From: JAJTFW01 sp031421935
Lineage (GTDB): Bacteria; Bacteroidota; Bacteroidia; AKYH767-A; OLB10
DNA length: 64,000 bases
Assembly: GCA_031421935.1 (NCBI GenBank)
Contig: JANOPQ010000185.1
Location: 1 to 64,000, forward strand
Direction of reading: 5' to 3'
How positions within the stretch are numbered: the stretch's first letter is position 1; every line of letters begins with the position of its first letter. Under the pieces are notes generated by a model. The model was given only the letters and a program-made list of their open reading frames with translations. It ran no database searches and was not told the origin of the DNA. A program made the translations under genes and the position numbers. Shown piece after piece: positions 26,425 through 35,883 of the stretch.

Positions 26425-27183
26425 CTATCGTCCAACTTCTTCGGCCATTTCTTGTTGAAGAGAGGAAGCAATTCCTGGAAACGTTCGTTCTACAATTTCA
26501 CGATCGCTATTCGTTGAAGATGGAAAAAATTCCATACAAAAATTTCCACGCACTTGTTTTCCATCGGCTTTTAAAATGGAATAGTGAATCAACAATTCTC
26601 GTCGGTAAATTTTATTGGCAATGTCGATGCAAGAATTGTAATTTGTTTTTATTTCGAATTGATTAATGCTTACTATATAATCGGATTGATACAATTGAAA
26701 TAAATAATTTAGAAAGGAAGTATCTCTTATCTCCACTTGCATGAACTTTGAATCGCCGCGTGTGGTGATGGTTTGCGGTGCCGTTTGTGCATCGGGATGG
26801 AGTTCGGATTTCTTTTTTTGTTTTTTGATTTCGCTTTTGGAAGTATTACTTCCTCCTGTTGGATATGCATAACTGTACCCCGCTTTTCCGTAAAACATTT
26901 CTAAAAGTTTTCGACCTCGATTGGTGGTATCTTGTAAAAGACTAATGCAAGGTCCATGTACTTCTAACTCTCCTTGAATTTTTAAATCTAATGTTTTGCG
27001 AAAATAATTTCTATACTCCTCCGGACTCCTTTTCGTTTGAGCCATGATATCGCGTTCCGCATCGCTTAAATAATATTCAGGTGGGAAAGGAACTAATAAA
27101 ATCGAGGTATTCTTAAGCGTGTCTTGTGCCGATGCAACCATCTGCAAGAAAAGAAATACGAGGAGGGTAATGTGAATTCTCAT
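26425..27183 (-). CDS. Secreted protein of unknown function
   Basis: A 252-residue protein with a Sec signal ending in VASAQ. The mature part contains PFPPEYYLSDAERDI, a Ser/Lys-rich central linker (about 115-140) and a C-terminal part with two Cys (CIDIAN and NFCMEF). I do not recognise a family; the LLVPFPPEYYLS stretch and the predicted mixed alpha/beta content suggest a periplasmic soluble protein. A TATTTTTG box lies four bases before the ATG. It is flanked on both sides by repeat-filled gaps. Confidence 0.65.
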   Translation of the reverse strand: MRIHITLLVFLFLQMVASAQDTLKNTSILLVPFPPEYYLSDAERDIMAQTKRSPEEYRNYFRKTLDLKIQGELEVHGPCISLLQDTTNRGRKLLEMFYGKAGYSYAYPTGGSNTSKSEIKKQKKKSELHPDAQTAPQTITTRGDSKFMQVEIRDTSFLNYLFQLYQSDYIVSINQFEIKTNYNSCIDIANKIYRRELLIHYSILKADGKQVRGNFCMEFFPSSTNSDREIVERTFPGIASSLQQEMAEEVGR

Positions 27184-27187
27184 ACTT

Positions 27188-27195
27188 CAAAAATA
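27188..27195 (-). promoter_or_regulatory. -7-like box TATTTTTG next to a start codon
   Basis: It matches TAnnTTTG on the minus strand but ends only four bases before the ATG at 27183, so it implies a leaderless transcript if functional. In T-rich DNA this match alone is weak. Confidence 0.35.
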
Positions 27196-27490
27196 TGAAG
27201 TCAATTAATGAATTCACATGTGTGGCACAGAGAGATATTAACAGGGTGAAATCAAATGTTGCTTCGAATTGAAATTAAGCTACAGGCTTCGAGCTTCAAG
27301 TGTTATATTGAATGAGTAAAACCGCTCTTCGACTCTCATTCTTTGATTTGAAATAGCGAAAGAAACTTACAGTAGCGGCGCTTTTTCAACACTAGAGAAA
27401 ATAGAGGACACTAAGTGCACTAAAGGTTAATCGCTTTTATTCTCTTGTGATCTTTTGTGTCCTCTAGTGCCTTTAGTGTTAAATTCTTTT

Positions 27491-27610
27491 TATCAATGCT
27501 ATGAATATTATTTACCAATAAAAAACTTGAAGCTAGCAGCCAGAAGCTAGCAGCCCAGTAACGATAGTGTACTACAAACATTATTAACCAATAAATCCCT
27601 GCGTACGAAA
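27491..27610. repeat. Diverged intergenic direct duplication, copy 2
   Basis: Partner of 26301-26417; it ends one base past the rseP stop. The 27184-27490 part of the gap has no gene: it holds CTTCGAGCTTCAAG, and words of the CTCTAGTGCCTTTAGTG family in both orientations (GAGGACACTAAGTGCACTAAAGG near 27411 and its inverse near 27460), forming a loose inverted repeat. Confidence 0.7.
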
Positions 27611-27611
27611 A

Positions 27612-28949
27612 TCAATGGAGAATGTGTTTCCAAATATCATTCCCTACAGCAAAAATTAACAAGCTAAAGAGAATCACCATTCCTACCACTTGCGCACGCT
27701 CCATTACTTTGTCACTAAATTTCACTTTGAAAATGCTTTCAATTAAAAGGAAGATAACGTGTCCGCCGTCTAAAGCTGGAATGGGTAACATATTCATGAA
27801 AGCTAATACCATCGACAAAAGTCCGGTGATTGCCCAAAAACGAGACCAATCCCAAACGCCACCGTAAATAGTGGCAATACCAATGGGACCTTGCACCGAT
27901 TCACTTGCTTTTTCTTCACCAGTAAATATTTTTCCTAAGCCTTTCGCATTCGAAACAAGTGCCTCAATGGCATCCGATGTACCAAATGAAACAGCGTTTG
28001 AAACCGTATAAGGTTCCATTTTATACGAAGAGTTCTTTTCGGGTGTAGCATCGTATGAAATACCGATGGTGCCTTTCTCGGTTACTGTACTTTCTAAGGT
28101 GATGGTTTTATTATCGCGAAGTATATTTAAAGTAACCGTCTTGTTTTTTAACGCACCAATTTTGCTTACTAAATCATCGTTGTTGGCAATGCTTTCACCA
28201 TTGATAGCTGTAATTTTATCTCCAGCTTGTACTCCTGCTTTTTGTGCAGGCTCACCATCCACTACTCTTCCAATTTGGTAATGAAGCGGACCATAACCAA
28301 TGAAACTCCAACGACCAGCCTCACCTACCTTGCGATAAAAATTATCAGGAACTATTACTTCCATCGTGCGATTATCTCGCTCAATGGATAAAGTTGCGCC
28401 AAATAAAACACGCGATGAAAGCACATCTTCAAAACGCTCAAATGAATTACCGTTGATGGTAAGAATTTTATCTCCGTCTTGTAAGCCAATCTCCTTACCC
28501 AACTTGTAAGCATAAATTCCCTTTCCTTGAATTACTTCTTGATTGGGTAAATAATCTTTTTTGAATTGTAATAAAGTACCACTGAAAATAATAATTCCTA
28601 ATATTACATTCATCGTAACACCACCCACCATCACAATCAATCGTTGCCATGCTGGTTTCGCTCTAAATTCCCAAGGTTGTGGCTCGGCAGCTAATTGCTC
28701 AGTGTCTAAACTTTCGTCAACCATTCCCGCAATTTTGACATAGCCACCTAATGGTAACCACCCCATACCGTACTCTGTATCACCTATTTTAAAACTGAAA
28801 AGTTTAAAGCCCCAAGCATCAAAGAATAAATAAAATTTTTCTACTTTAATTCCGAATGCACGAGCCGCTAAAAAATGTCCTAACTCGTGAAGTGTTACTA
28901 ATATTGAGAGGCCTAAAATTAATTGGCCGGCCATAATAAGTCCTTGCAT
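27612..28949 (-). CDS. rseP: Site-2 zinc protease RseP
   Basis: A 445-residue intramembrane metalloprotease. HELGH at residues 21-25 gives the two zinc His and the catalytic Glu, and NMLPIPALDGGH near residue 388 gives the third ligand in the LDG motif. Four membrane segments frame two PDZ domains (around 120-195 and 205-285; GRVVDGEPAQKAGVQAGDKI is the second). It cleaves membrane-bound anti-sigma factors or remnant signal peptides. It lies 136 bases downstream of dxr on the same strand, a pairing conserved in many bacteria. The near-consensus box TACATTCG at 28986-28993 could give it its own promoter. Confidence 0.93.
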   Translation of the reverse strand: MQGLIMAGQLILGLSILVTLHELGHFLAARAFGIKVEKFYLFFDAWGFKLFSFKIGDTEYGMGWLPLGGYVKIAGMVDESLDTEQLAAEPQPWEFRAKPAWQRLIVMVGGVTMNVILGIIIFSGTLLQFKKDYLPNQEVIQGKGIYAYKLGKEIGLQDGDKILTINGNSFERFEDVLSSRVLFGATLSIERDNRTMEVIVPDNFYRKVGEAGRWSFIGYGPLHYQIGRVVDGEPAQKAGVQAGDKITAINGESIANNDDLVSKIGALKNKTVTLNILRDNKTITLESTVTEKGTIGISYDATPEKNSSYKMEPYTVSNAVSFGTSDAIEALVSNAKGLGKIFTGEEKASESVQGPIGIATIYGGVWDWSRFWAITGLLSMVLAFMNMLPIPALDGGHVIFLLIESIFKVKFSDKVMERAQVVGMVILFSLLIFAVGNDIWKHILH

Positions 28950-29085
28950 TGATCTATTTAATTATGATGAAATTGTTTCAGGTTGCGAATGTACGAATAA
29001 GGAATGGGTCTTGCCGAAAGCCTTTGTTCTCCCTTTTTCTAATCTAATCTTTTTAGGGAGTTTATGTTTGACGATTATCCTCACT

Positions 29086-30252
29086 TTAAATTTGAACGTC
29101 GCTTTTTTGAATTAGTTGTGACGCTATTTTCCGAGCCACCTCATCGCTCTCCTGAAACGATTTTATATCGGGCTGAGACTCAAAAGGAACTTGATTCATC
29201 GTCGCTTCGATGACCTCCGCAATTTGAAGGAACCCAAGCTCGTCGCGTAAAAAGGCAGCTACCGCAATTTCATTAGCAGCATTCATGATGCAAGGTAAAT
29301 TCCCGCCTTTTTCCATCGCCCATCTCGCCAAGCCTAAGCACCTAAAGGTTTCTTCATCAGCAGCTTCGAAGGTCAGTTGCGGAAATTTAGTAAAATCGAA
29401 GCGCGGAAAATCGGATACTAATCGGTTTGGATAACCCAAGGCATATTGAATAGGTAATTTCATATCAGGTAATCCCATTTGGGCTTTCATGCTTCCATCT
29501 TGAAATTGAACAATGCTGTGAATGATAGATTGAGGATGTACAATAACTTCAATTTCAGAAGCTTGCAAATCGAAAAGCCATTTGGCCTCAATCATTTCCA
29601 AGCCTTTATTCATCAAAGTCGCCGAATCAATGGTAATTTTAGCGCCCATGGTCCAGTTGGGATGTTTTAATGCCTGCGCCTTGGTGATGTTAGCTAATTC
29701 TGATTTTTTCTTCCCGCGGAAAGGTCCGCCCGAAGCTGTCAAAATAATTTTTTCAATCGGATTGTGCATTTCTCCAGCTAAACACTGAAAAATAGCGCTG
29801 TGCTCGGAGTCGACAGGATAAATGCTGACTTTATTCTCCAAAGCCAATTTCGTTACTAAATCGCCTGCCACCACCAACGTTTCTTTATTTGCCAGCGCAA
29901 TATTTTTTTTGTTTTCAATGGCGGCCAAGGTTGGAGCAAGACCAGAAAAACCAACCATAGCTGTCAACACTAAATCGATAGTGTCCATACTCATCAATTG
30001 TACAATGGAAGCCGCACCGCCAAATACTTTTATGTTGTCGCTTTCCAACCCCGATTTTAATGCGGCTAATTTTGTGGTATCACAAATAACTACCGCATTT
30101 GGTTTAAACTTTTTAGCTTGTTCAATCAGCAAATCTACATTGCTATTTGCAGTGAGCACTTCCACACTGAATTGATCAGGATGTGCCTCAATCACTTCGA
30201 GGGCTTGTGTTCCGATGGATCCCGTTGATCCGAGAATGGCGATTCTTTTCAT
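29086..30252 (-). CDS. dxr: 1-deoxy-D-xylulose-5-phosphate reductoisomerase
   Basis: A 388-residue enzyme converting DXP to 2-C-methyl-D-erythritol 4-phosphate with NADPH, the second step of the MEP isoprenoid pathway. The NADPH loop GSTGSIG is at residues 7-13, and the metal and substrate regions VDSEHSAIFQ, LTASGGPF and SATLMNKGLEMIEAKWLF, with the flexible-loop HPQSIIHS, are all present. Its presence says this organism makes isoprenoids by the MEP route. A TACCTTCG box (30263-30270) ends ten bases before the ATG. rseP follows. Confidence 0.96.
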   Translation of the reverse strand: MKRIAILGSTGSIGTQALEVIEAHPDQFSVEVLTANSNVDLLIEQAKKFKPNAVVICDTTKLAALKSGLESDNIKVFGGAASIVQLMSMDTIDLVLTAMVGFSGLAPTLAAIENKKNIALANKETLVVAGDLVTKLALENKVSIYPVDSEHSAIFQCLAGEMHNPIEKIILTASGGPFRGKKKSELANITKAQALKHPNWTMGAKITIDSATLMNKGLEMIEAKWLFDLQASEIEVIVHPQSIIHSIVQFQDGSMKAQMGLPDMKLPIQYALGYPNRLVSDFPRFDFTKFPQLTFEAADEETFRCLGLARWAMEKGGNLPCIMNAANEIAVAAFLRDELGFLQIAEVIEATMNQVPFESQPDIKSFQESDEVARKIASQLIQKSDVQI

Positions 30253-30360
30253 GTTGATGTTGCGAAGGTATGAAAGCTTTTTGTACGTAATACGAATTTG
30301 CTATTACAAAGAGGGTTGAGTTGTTGCCTATAAATTTTGCTTCGCAGTTCTACAGGGACG

Positions 30361-30516
30361 CGAAAATGCGAAAAGCCTACCTATGCTAAAGCTCCTTGCT
30401 TCGCCGAAGCAAGGCAAAGGCAAGTCGGTAGGCAGGCACGAAAATGCGAAAAGCCTACCTATGCTAAAGCTCCTTGCTTCGCCGAAGCAAAGCAAAGGCA
30501 AGTCGGTAGGCAGGCA
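30361..30516. repeat. Two tandem 78-bp units, each with nested hairpins
   Basis: Unit 1 (30361-30438) and unit 2 (30439-30516) differ at essentially one base, and a third copy begins (CGAAAAT) before breaking off. In each, an outer stem GCCTACC ... GGTAGGC encloses an inner one, TTGCTTCG ... CGAAGCAA. An open frame runs through the repeat only because 78 is a multiple of three; it has no initiation site and is not a gene. The near-identity of the units suggests a recent duplication. Confidence 0.9.
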
Positions 30517-30582
30517 CGAAAATCGAAATTAGAGAAAGGTGTTTCTGTCCTAACTTTTATTCGGTACTATTTAAATCCTTAC

Positions 30583-30590
30583 TACGTTTG
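30583..30590 (+). promoter_or_regulatory. -7 promoter box TACGTTTG for the DnaJ-like gene
   Basis: An exact TAnnTTTG match six bases before the ATG at 30597, so the 5' leader would be almost absent. Confidence 0.45.
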
Positions 30591-30596
30591 TAGACT

Positions 30597-31589
30597 ATGT
30601 CGAGTCCCGATTATTATCAACTTCTCGGACTTCCACGCGATGCTAATCCAGTGGAAATAAAAAAGGGATATCATCGACAGGCACTTTTGCATCATCCCGA
30701 CAAAAATCCGAATGATGAAAAGTCGGCCGATCGATTTAAAATGATTGCTGAAGCATATAAAGTTTTAAGTGATCCCATCAAGCGCGCGAATTATGATGCT
30801 GGATTTAGTAGTTATGCATTTACAAGTGCAATCATTTCTCCCGAATATTTAAAAGCAGAGGTAGATGTAAAAAAAGTAAAGCTCAATGAAGAAGTAGAAT
30901 TAACTTTTTCATTTCCGGGTGAAGGACGCTTTTTCAAAAAACCTGTTTTATATGGATGGGTTATAACGGCAGGACCTACCGTGGATCATCGTTATGTTTT
31001 AGTAGATGGACATTCCATTCGTGAAACGGTTTTACATTATACTGTTTGTGCGTTGAGAACCGGAGTGCAAACCATTCCTGCAGCGCAAATTCATTTCCAT
31101 CATATTCCAGTAAACTCCGAATCGCTGCAAGTTTTTGTGGAGGAGAATCATTGCTATTTTAAATCGGGAGAAAAGGCGGGAAGCAATCCATTAAAAGTGA
31201 TGATGCATCGCATGCAAGTGACCAGCAATACGGTGTACCGAAAAACGATAATTCATCATCGCGCTGTATTACTTCCACGTTCCGATATCGTTTATTGGTA
31301 TCATAAAGTGGGACGAATTTTAAAAATTTCGTTTGCATTGATGGGTGCTGTATTTGCTATGACTCGAGGAGAAAGTGCTTTCTTAGGAATGGTGGGTGGG
31401 TCGATGTTGGCCGGAGTCAATGTACATTTGATGTATTACATGATGGGAATTAAATCGAAGTTTTATTATTCTTCACACCATCCAGTCGTGTTGGAATACG
31501 AAGAATGTGGCTATCGTTTAGGTGAAGCTCCACACGAAGGACTTTTTGGTTCAAAACGATGGGCATTTGTGAAGTCGATGTTTGTGTAA
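30597..31589 (+). CDS. J-domain protein with C-terminal membrane region
   Basis: A 330-residue protein. Residues 5-70 are a J-domain with the HPD tripeptide at 33-35 (LLHHPDKNPN) and the usual end, AYKVLSDPIKRANYD, so it should stimulate an Hsp70/DnaK ATPase. It lacks the G/F and zinc-finger regions of DnaJ. The middle (about 85-190) is a beta-rich domain of unknown type; near residues 240-285 two hydrophobic segments (FALMGAVFAM and FLGMVGGSMLAGVNV) suggest a membrane hairpin. It may recruit DnaK to the membrane. The gene stands alone. Confidence 0.85.
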   Translation: MSSPDYYQLLGLPRDANPVEIKKGYHRQALLHHPDKNPNDEKSADRFKMIAEAYKVLSDPIKRANYDAGFSSYAFTSAIISPEYLKAEVDVKKVKLNEEVELTFSFPGEGRFFKKPVLYGWVITAGPTVDHRYVLVDGHSIRETVLHYTVCALRTGVQTIPAAQIHFHHIPVNSESLQVFVEENHCYFKSGEKAGSNPLKVMMHRMQVTSNTVYRKTIIHHRAVLLPRSDIVYWYHKVGRILKISFALMGAVFAMTRGESAFLGMVGGSMLAGVNVHLMYYMMGIKSKFYYSSHHPVVLEYEECGYRLGEAPHEGLFGSKRWAFVKSMFV

Positions 31590-32250
31590 AGGTTAGATGA
31601 TATTTTTCTTATGTCATTTATACATAAAATGTAATCCAATAATTTAAACATAAATGGAAACATATTTCGAGCAATAAATTTATAATAAAAAGTAATATCG
31701 TACGGAACAGTGCGGAGGTCGTCCAGGCAACAGCGCGAACCGATTTTTGCTGTACCGATATAGTAAAGAGATAGCACAAAAGATTGTTTAGTGGTTGCGA
31801 AAGAAAGTAGAAAGCAAAAACTGCAAAAATTGGTTGGTGTTGGGTGGCGTGCTTTCTTTGGTTATACCGACTCTACATATTAATTTATCGAAAGGCTTAA
31901 GATTTATAGAATGTAAGTCGGCATTCCACAAGTCTATTCAAAGTTGAATAGAAATAATCGGAGTTTCACTTTCTTTTCACGCAAAAGAAAGTAACAAGTA
32001 ATATAGGACTAAAATCTTAATTAAAAAACTAAAATATTTATTACGGATATCCAATCAACTAGAAAACCCTTATTTTGTAAGATAAAGTTCAGTAATGTCA
32101 GTGTTTATGAAATAAACTAACTAGCAAAAATATTATTAGACTTATTTGGACTATTAAATATTTTTTAAATGGTATTAAATGAAAATTGTTAAGAGCGAAA
32201 TTAAAGAGGATTTGAATAGATGAATTATCATGCCATCAACTTTCCTTAAT
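31590..32250. other. Gene-free 660-bp gap with an inverted repeat
   Basis: No reading frame here looks like a gene. The one recognisable structure is an inverted repeat, ACTTTCTTTT (31968-31977) and AAAAGAAAGT (31983-31992) around CACGC, plus related AAGAAAGTAGAAAGCAAAA words near 31800. The rest is AT-rich. Confidence 0.6.
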
Positions 32251-32283
32251 AAAAAAGACTGCCTCCTGTGTAGAGACAGTCTT
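32251..32283 (-). terminator. Intrinsic terminator after the fasciclin gene
   Basis: On the minus strand AAGACTGTCTC ... GGAGGCAGTCTT (32255-32283, one bulge) is followed by six T's (32251-32256). It starts 19 bases past the stop at 32302. Confidence 0.8.
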
Positions 32284-32301
32284 AATAATTGTTTTGGAAA
32301 A

Positions 32302-32874
32302 TTACATTTTTGGTAGAACCACGGCATCAATAACATGGATCACTCCATTACTTTGTTTTACATCATAAACACTGATGTTCGCTCCGTTACCGTTTTCATC
32401 CCATACTGAAATATTTTTTTCTCCATTCATGGTGAACATTAATGTTCCGCCGCTTACTGTTGGAAAGGTTGCTTTACCACCTGATTTTTGAATTTGTTTT
32501 GTCAACTCTTCGAAATTGTAGCTACCACTGATTACATGATACGTCAACACTTTCGTTAAGCTAGCCTTATTTTCAGGCTTCAACAAAGTTTCAACCGTGC
32601 CTGCTGGTAAATTTTCGAACGCATCATTCGTAGGCGCAAATACAGTAAATGGACCTTTGCCTTGTAATGTTTCAACCAATCCTGCAGCTTTTACTGCCGC
32701 AACCAATGTAGTATGCACAGTTGATTTCACAGCATTTTCAATGATGTTTTTTGTGGGGTACATAGCTTCTCCACCTACTTTGACATTTTTGTCCATAGAT
32801 TGGGCAAATGTTTGATTACAGAACATACTTGCTGCAATTAACATAGAGGACAGAATTAATTTTGAATTTTTCAT
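32302..32874 (-). CDS. Secreted fasciclin (FAS1) domain protein
   Basis: A 190-residue protein with a signal ending in QTFAQ and one FAS1 domain (about 45-190): the H1 block GPFTVFAPTNDAFENLP, LTYHVISGSYN, and the H2-like VKQSNGVIHVIDAVVLP. Such proteins mediate adhesion at the cell surface or in the matrix. No T9SS sorting domain. It is separated by its own terminator region and that of the neighbouring CHRD gene, so the two are likely transcribed separately though both are surface proteins. Confidence 0.9.
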   Translation of the reverse strand: MKNSKLILSSMLIAASMFCNQTFAQSMDKNVKVGGEAMYPTKNIIENAVKSTVHTTLVAAVKAAGLVETLQGKGPFTVFAPTNDAFENLPAGTVETLLKPENKASLTKVLTYHVISGSYNFEELTKQIQKSGGKATFPTVSGGTLMFTMNGEKNISVWDENGNGANISVYDVKQSNGVIHVIDAVVLPKM

Positions 32875-32960
32875 ATTGTTATTGTTTATTTGTTTAATGA
32901 CACTTACGGATGTAACTAAATTTTGGATTTATTTTATTAAAATTTCTCACGAGCGAGAAT

Positions 32961-32996
32961 AAAAAAGCGAGCAGATGAATAATTTCGTCTACTCGC
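32961..32996 (-). terminator. Intrinsic terminator after the CHRD gene
   Basis: GCGAGTAGA ... TCTGCTCGC (32967-32996, one mismatch) is followed on the minus strand by six T's (32961-32966), 14 bases past the stop at 33011. Confidence 0.8.
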
Positions 32997-33010
32997 ATAA
33001 AAGATTTAGT

Positions 33011-34852
33011 TTAGTTTTTAACAAACTTCAAGGTTGAAGTTTTACTTCCTTGAATTAAATTCACAAAATACATTCCAGCCTGCCAATCAATAATATTGAT
33101 TTGTATTGTTTTGGTATTTGCAGATGGATCTTGGATCGAATTATAAACCGATTCTCCTAATAAATTGGTAATGTTAATTTCACCACTGAAGCTTTCGTTT
33201 AAATTCAAATCTATGAATAAGTTATCTGAACTAGGATTAGGATAAAGATTCAGAATGTTATTTGAAGAAGAGTTTTGTGCTATTCCCGTTGTTGTATTTG
33301 AGCAATTAAATCCACGATCAACTTGTCCTCTAATTTCTCCATTTGGATTCACTGCTGTATGAATATTTACATAAATACTATCATTTCTAAACTGAACGGA
33401 ATTACCAACCAAGAAAGGTGTTGCGTCAGTACTTCTCCAGTATCCAAAGATTCCATTATTTACTAAGAACGAAGCTAGGTCGTAAACAACTCCACCATTC
33501 TGTCCCATTACTGCATTATGAAAATGAGCACCGGTCGCAGACAATCCATTAATTACAAGCATGAAATGCGCATTATCTTGATCCCTATCAATGGAAACCA
33601 TTCCGGATCCAGATGCGGTTGTTGTAACGGATGGTACTTCTTGCGTTCCATCTAAAGCTACCGTGTAGCCTTCACGCGCTAAGCGATATACTTGTCCTCT
33701 TATTTCTCCATTCGGATTTTGAGCTGTATGTACGTTCAAATAAATTTCTGCTTTAAAAAACTTATTAAGCAATGCTGAATTTAAAACTGACCCAGTTACA
33801 ATTCCTGTAATTCGGTTTCCATTAATGGATGAACTTAAATCAACAACAACACTACCTGTAGTTAGAACTACTCCATTATGAAAATGTGCACCAGTAATTG
33901 GGCCACTTAAATTTGTTACGCTTACATCATACCATAATGTGTCAAAGCTGGCATTAATTTTAATGGTAGCAGCGCCTTTTGCTCCTGTTACTAAAGGAGG
34001 AACTTCCTGATTTCCGTCTAACTTAGCATCAAAGTACAGATAATTTTTTTCCCACACTAATTGGCTTCTGATTTCTCCATTTGGGTTTGCTAATGTATGT
34101 ACATTAAAATAAATACTGTTTGCAAATAAGCTATCGATTACCGCTTGTGATGGTGCAGTAATAACTCCTGATATTTCATCACCATTTACATTTGTACTTA
34201 CTGATACTGCAACTGGTCCAGCTACACCGGGCATTCCAAAATGTAGATGTGCACCCGTAATTGCGCCACTTAATCCTTGCGTAATAATGTTAAATTTTAT
34301 TTTAGAAAAATCTTTTGACAGATTAAATACACCTACGCCGTACGCATTAGTTGCTAATGGAGGAGTATTTTGACTTCCGCTTAACATTACCGGAAAACTA
34401 TAATCTGTTTCTAAATAGATTTGTCCACGAATTTCGCCATTTGGATTAGCCGAAGTATGACCGTTTACATATAATTGTCCAGATAGCATTTTAGCAATAG
34501 CTGCCGGTGATGCGTTGGCTCCTGTTAATGTAGTTGTAATTCTATTTCCAGAAATAAATGAAGAAAGGTCGATGAGAACACCGCCGTTGGTTCCAAATGA
34601 TCCATCGTGAATATGGATTCCTACTAGTGGACCACTTAATCCAGTTACAGTAATATCAACACATACGGAATCGCGTGTTGGGTTTAACATAAAACTGGCA
34701 ATACCTACAGCATTGGTTGCAACAGCGGGCACTTCTTGTGCGCCATCCATTCTTGCAGATAATAAAAGATGATCTCTTAAATGAGCGGCCGGAGCCATGG
34801 TACTAATTAGTAATCCTACTAATAATGTGGTGAGTAGAGTAATTTTTTTCAT
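33011..34852 (-). CDS. Four-CHRD-domain surface protein with type A T9SS sorting domain
   Basis: A 613-residue exported protein. After a signal peptide (to about residue 23) come four CHRD domains of about 120 residues, each with a DGAQEVPAV-type start (the second reads SGSQNTPPLAT), a central GAHFHNG/GIHIHDG motif and an end like ANPNGEIRGQ. The last 80 residues, from LNLYPNPSSDNLFI to LKFVKN, form a type A T9SS C-terminal sorting domain. CHRD domains come from chordin; their bacterial function is unknown, though the conserved His pair suggests metal binding. The fourth repeat has an unusually long spacer (FLVGNSVQFRND). Confidence 0.92.
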   Translation of the reverse strand: MKKITLLTTLLVGLLISTMAPAAHLRDHLLLSARMDGAQEVPAVATNAVGIASFMLNPTRDSVCVDITVTGLSGPLVGIHIHDGSFGTNGGVLIDLSSFISGNRITTTLTGANASPAAIAKMLSGQLYVNGHTSANPNGEIRGQIYLETDYSFPVMLSGSQNTPPLATNAYGVGVFNLSKDFSKIKFNIITQGLSGAITGAHLHFGMPGVAGPVAVSVSTNVNGDEISGVITAPSQAVIDSLFANSIYFNVHTLANPNGEIRSQLVWEKNYLYFDAKLDGNQEVPPLVTGAKGAATIKINASFDTLWYDVSVTNLSGPITGAHFHNGVVLTTGSVVVDLSSSINGNRITGIVTGSVLNSALLNKFFKAEIYLNVHTAQNPNGEIRGQVYRLAREGYTVALDGTQEVPSVTTTASGSGMVSIDRDQDNAHFMLVINGLSATGAHFHNAVMGQNGGVVYDLASFLVNNGIFGYWRSTDATPFLVGNSVQFRNDSIYVNIHTAVNPNGEIRGQVDRGFNCSNTTTGIAQNSSSNNILNLYPNPSSDNLFIDLNLNESFSGEINITNLLGESVYNSIQDPSANTKTIQINIIDWQAGMYFVNLIQGSKTSTLKFVKN

Positions 34853-35419
34853 GTTAAATTTGTTTTAAAGGTGATTAGATTATTGTTTAGAAATAGATAC
34901 GAGATAAAACCAGTTCTGGATTTTCGTCTAATAGAGAAATAGTTAGAAATTCAAATTTTGAAGATTCATAAATGCATTTTTTTTTCATCTCACTTATAGA
35001 ATTTGACGGTACAAAGTTGGTAAGTCCTTTTATTTTAATCATTACACAATTCTTGAGTTATATTATATAATTCACATATTTAATCGACTGAAAGAGGATA
35101 AGAGGGCAGAAAACATAATGTAAGGGAACATTACACCTTTACAGAAATTATCCACTAGAAAGCTAGCTTTAATACTAGATCTATTAATTATTTAAAGAGA
35201 ATGAATGTTTAGTATTAGCATTAATAGGGCAATGGTGGTGAAATTTCTAACATATTTTGCTATGTCATGCAACTTATAGCTATGCTACAGTGTAAATTGG
35301 AAAACAGTAAATTAAATTATCAAATCTTAGAAGTTGAAATGTGAAAAAATTTCATCTGTAAAAATTATTACTATACTTTATTGCACAAAAATTAATTCTG
35401 CTCGTGAATCCTGATTTAT
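34853..35419. other. AT-rich 567-bp gap, nothing recognised
   Basis: I see no credible gene, terminator or promoter box here. It must carry the CHRD promoter at its left end, but no TAnnTTTG is evident within 100 bases of the ATG at 34852. Confidence 0.5.
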
Positions 35420-35731
35420 TTATGAATTATTTAATAGAATAAAAATAACTCCTAGAAAACTCAATGGAACACCAATCACCAGAGAAAGAACTAAACTTTT
35501 TGTATTCGATAATTTCTTGCTGAGTAAATGATGAATGAGTAGACAAATTAAAAAGGTAGGTATAAAATAAACCACCAACGCCGCTAAAATCCCCGGACTT
35601 AGTAAATCGCTAAGTTGATGCGTTGCTTTGTCGATAGCGAAAAGGAGCCAACAAAAAGTAAGTGTTACAAGTGCAATGGTAAATACGGAGCTGAATCTTG
35701 ACACGGGGATGGATTCTATGTATAGTTTCAT
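35420..35731 (-). CDS. Small membrane protein of unknown function
   Basis: A 103-residue protein with three strongly hydrophobic stretches (VFTIALVTLTFCWLLFAI, ILAALVVYFIPTFLICLLI and SLVLSLVIGVPLSFLGVIFI) joined by short polar loops, one with KKLSNTK. I do not recognise a family. It is well supported as coding by the regular hydrophobic pattern but has no operon context: it lies in a repeat-poor gap, divergent from the globin gene. Confidence 0.6.
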   Translation of the reverse strand: MKLYIESIPVSRFSSVFTIALVTLTFCWLLFAIDKATHQLSDLLSPGILAALVVYFIPTFLICLLIHHLLSKKLSNTKSLVLSLVIGVPLSFLGVIFILLNNS

Positions 35732-35818
35732 GGATATAAAACTAGAAAATGATGGTTTTATTGTTTTCCAAAATTATTCAATATGAGTAATATCAGGTGA
35801 ACGGAAATGAGATCATTG

Positions 35819-35826
35819 TATCTTTG
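35819..35826 (+). promoter_or_regulatory. -7 promoter box TATCTTTG for the globin gene
   Basis: An exact TAnnTTTG box followed by C, 57 bases before the ATG at 35884. That leader is longer than those of most genes here. Confidence 0.5.
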
Positions 35827-35883
35827 CAAAGAAGTAGATTCCGAAACGTAACTGGGAATTATTAGTTAAACAAGCTACTGACG

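Noticed and set aside
30337..30660. A 107-codon frame across the 78-bp tandem units
   Set aside because: The frame stays open only because the unit length is a multiple of three; it runs into the J-domain gene in another frame.
31511..31777. A minus-strand 88-codon frame after the J-domain gene
   Set aside because: It overlaps the J-domain gene's conserved end and has no recognisable protein character.
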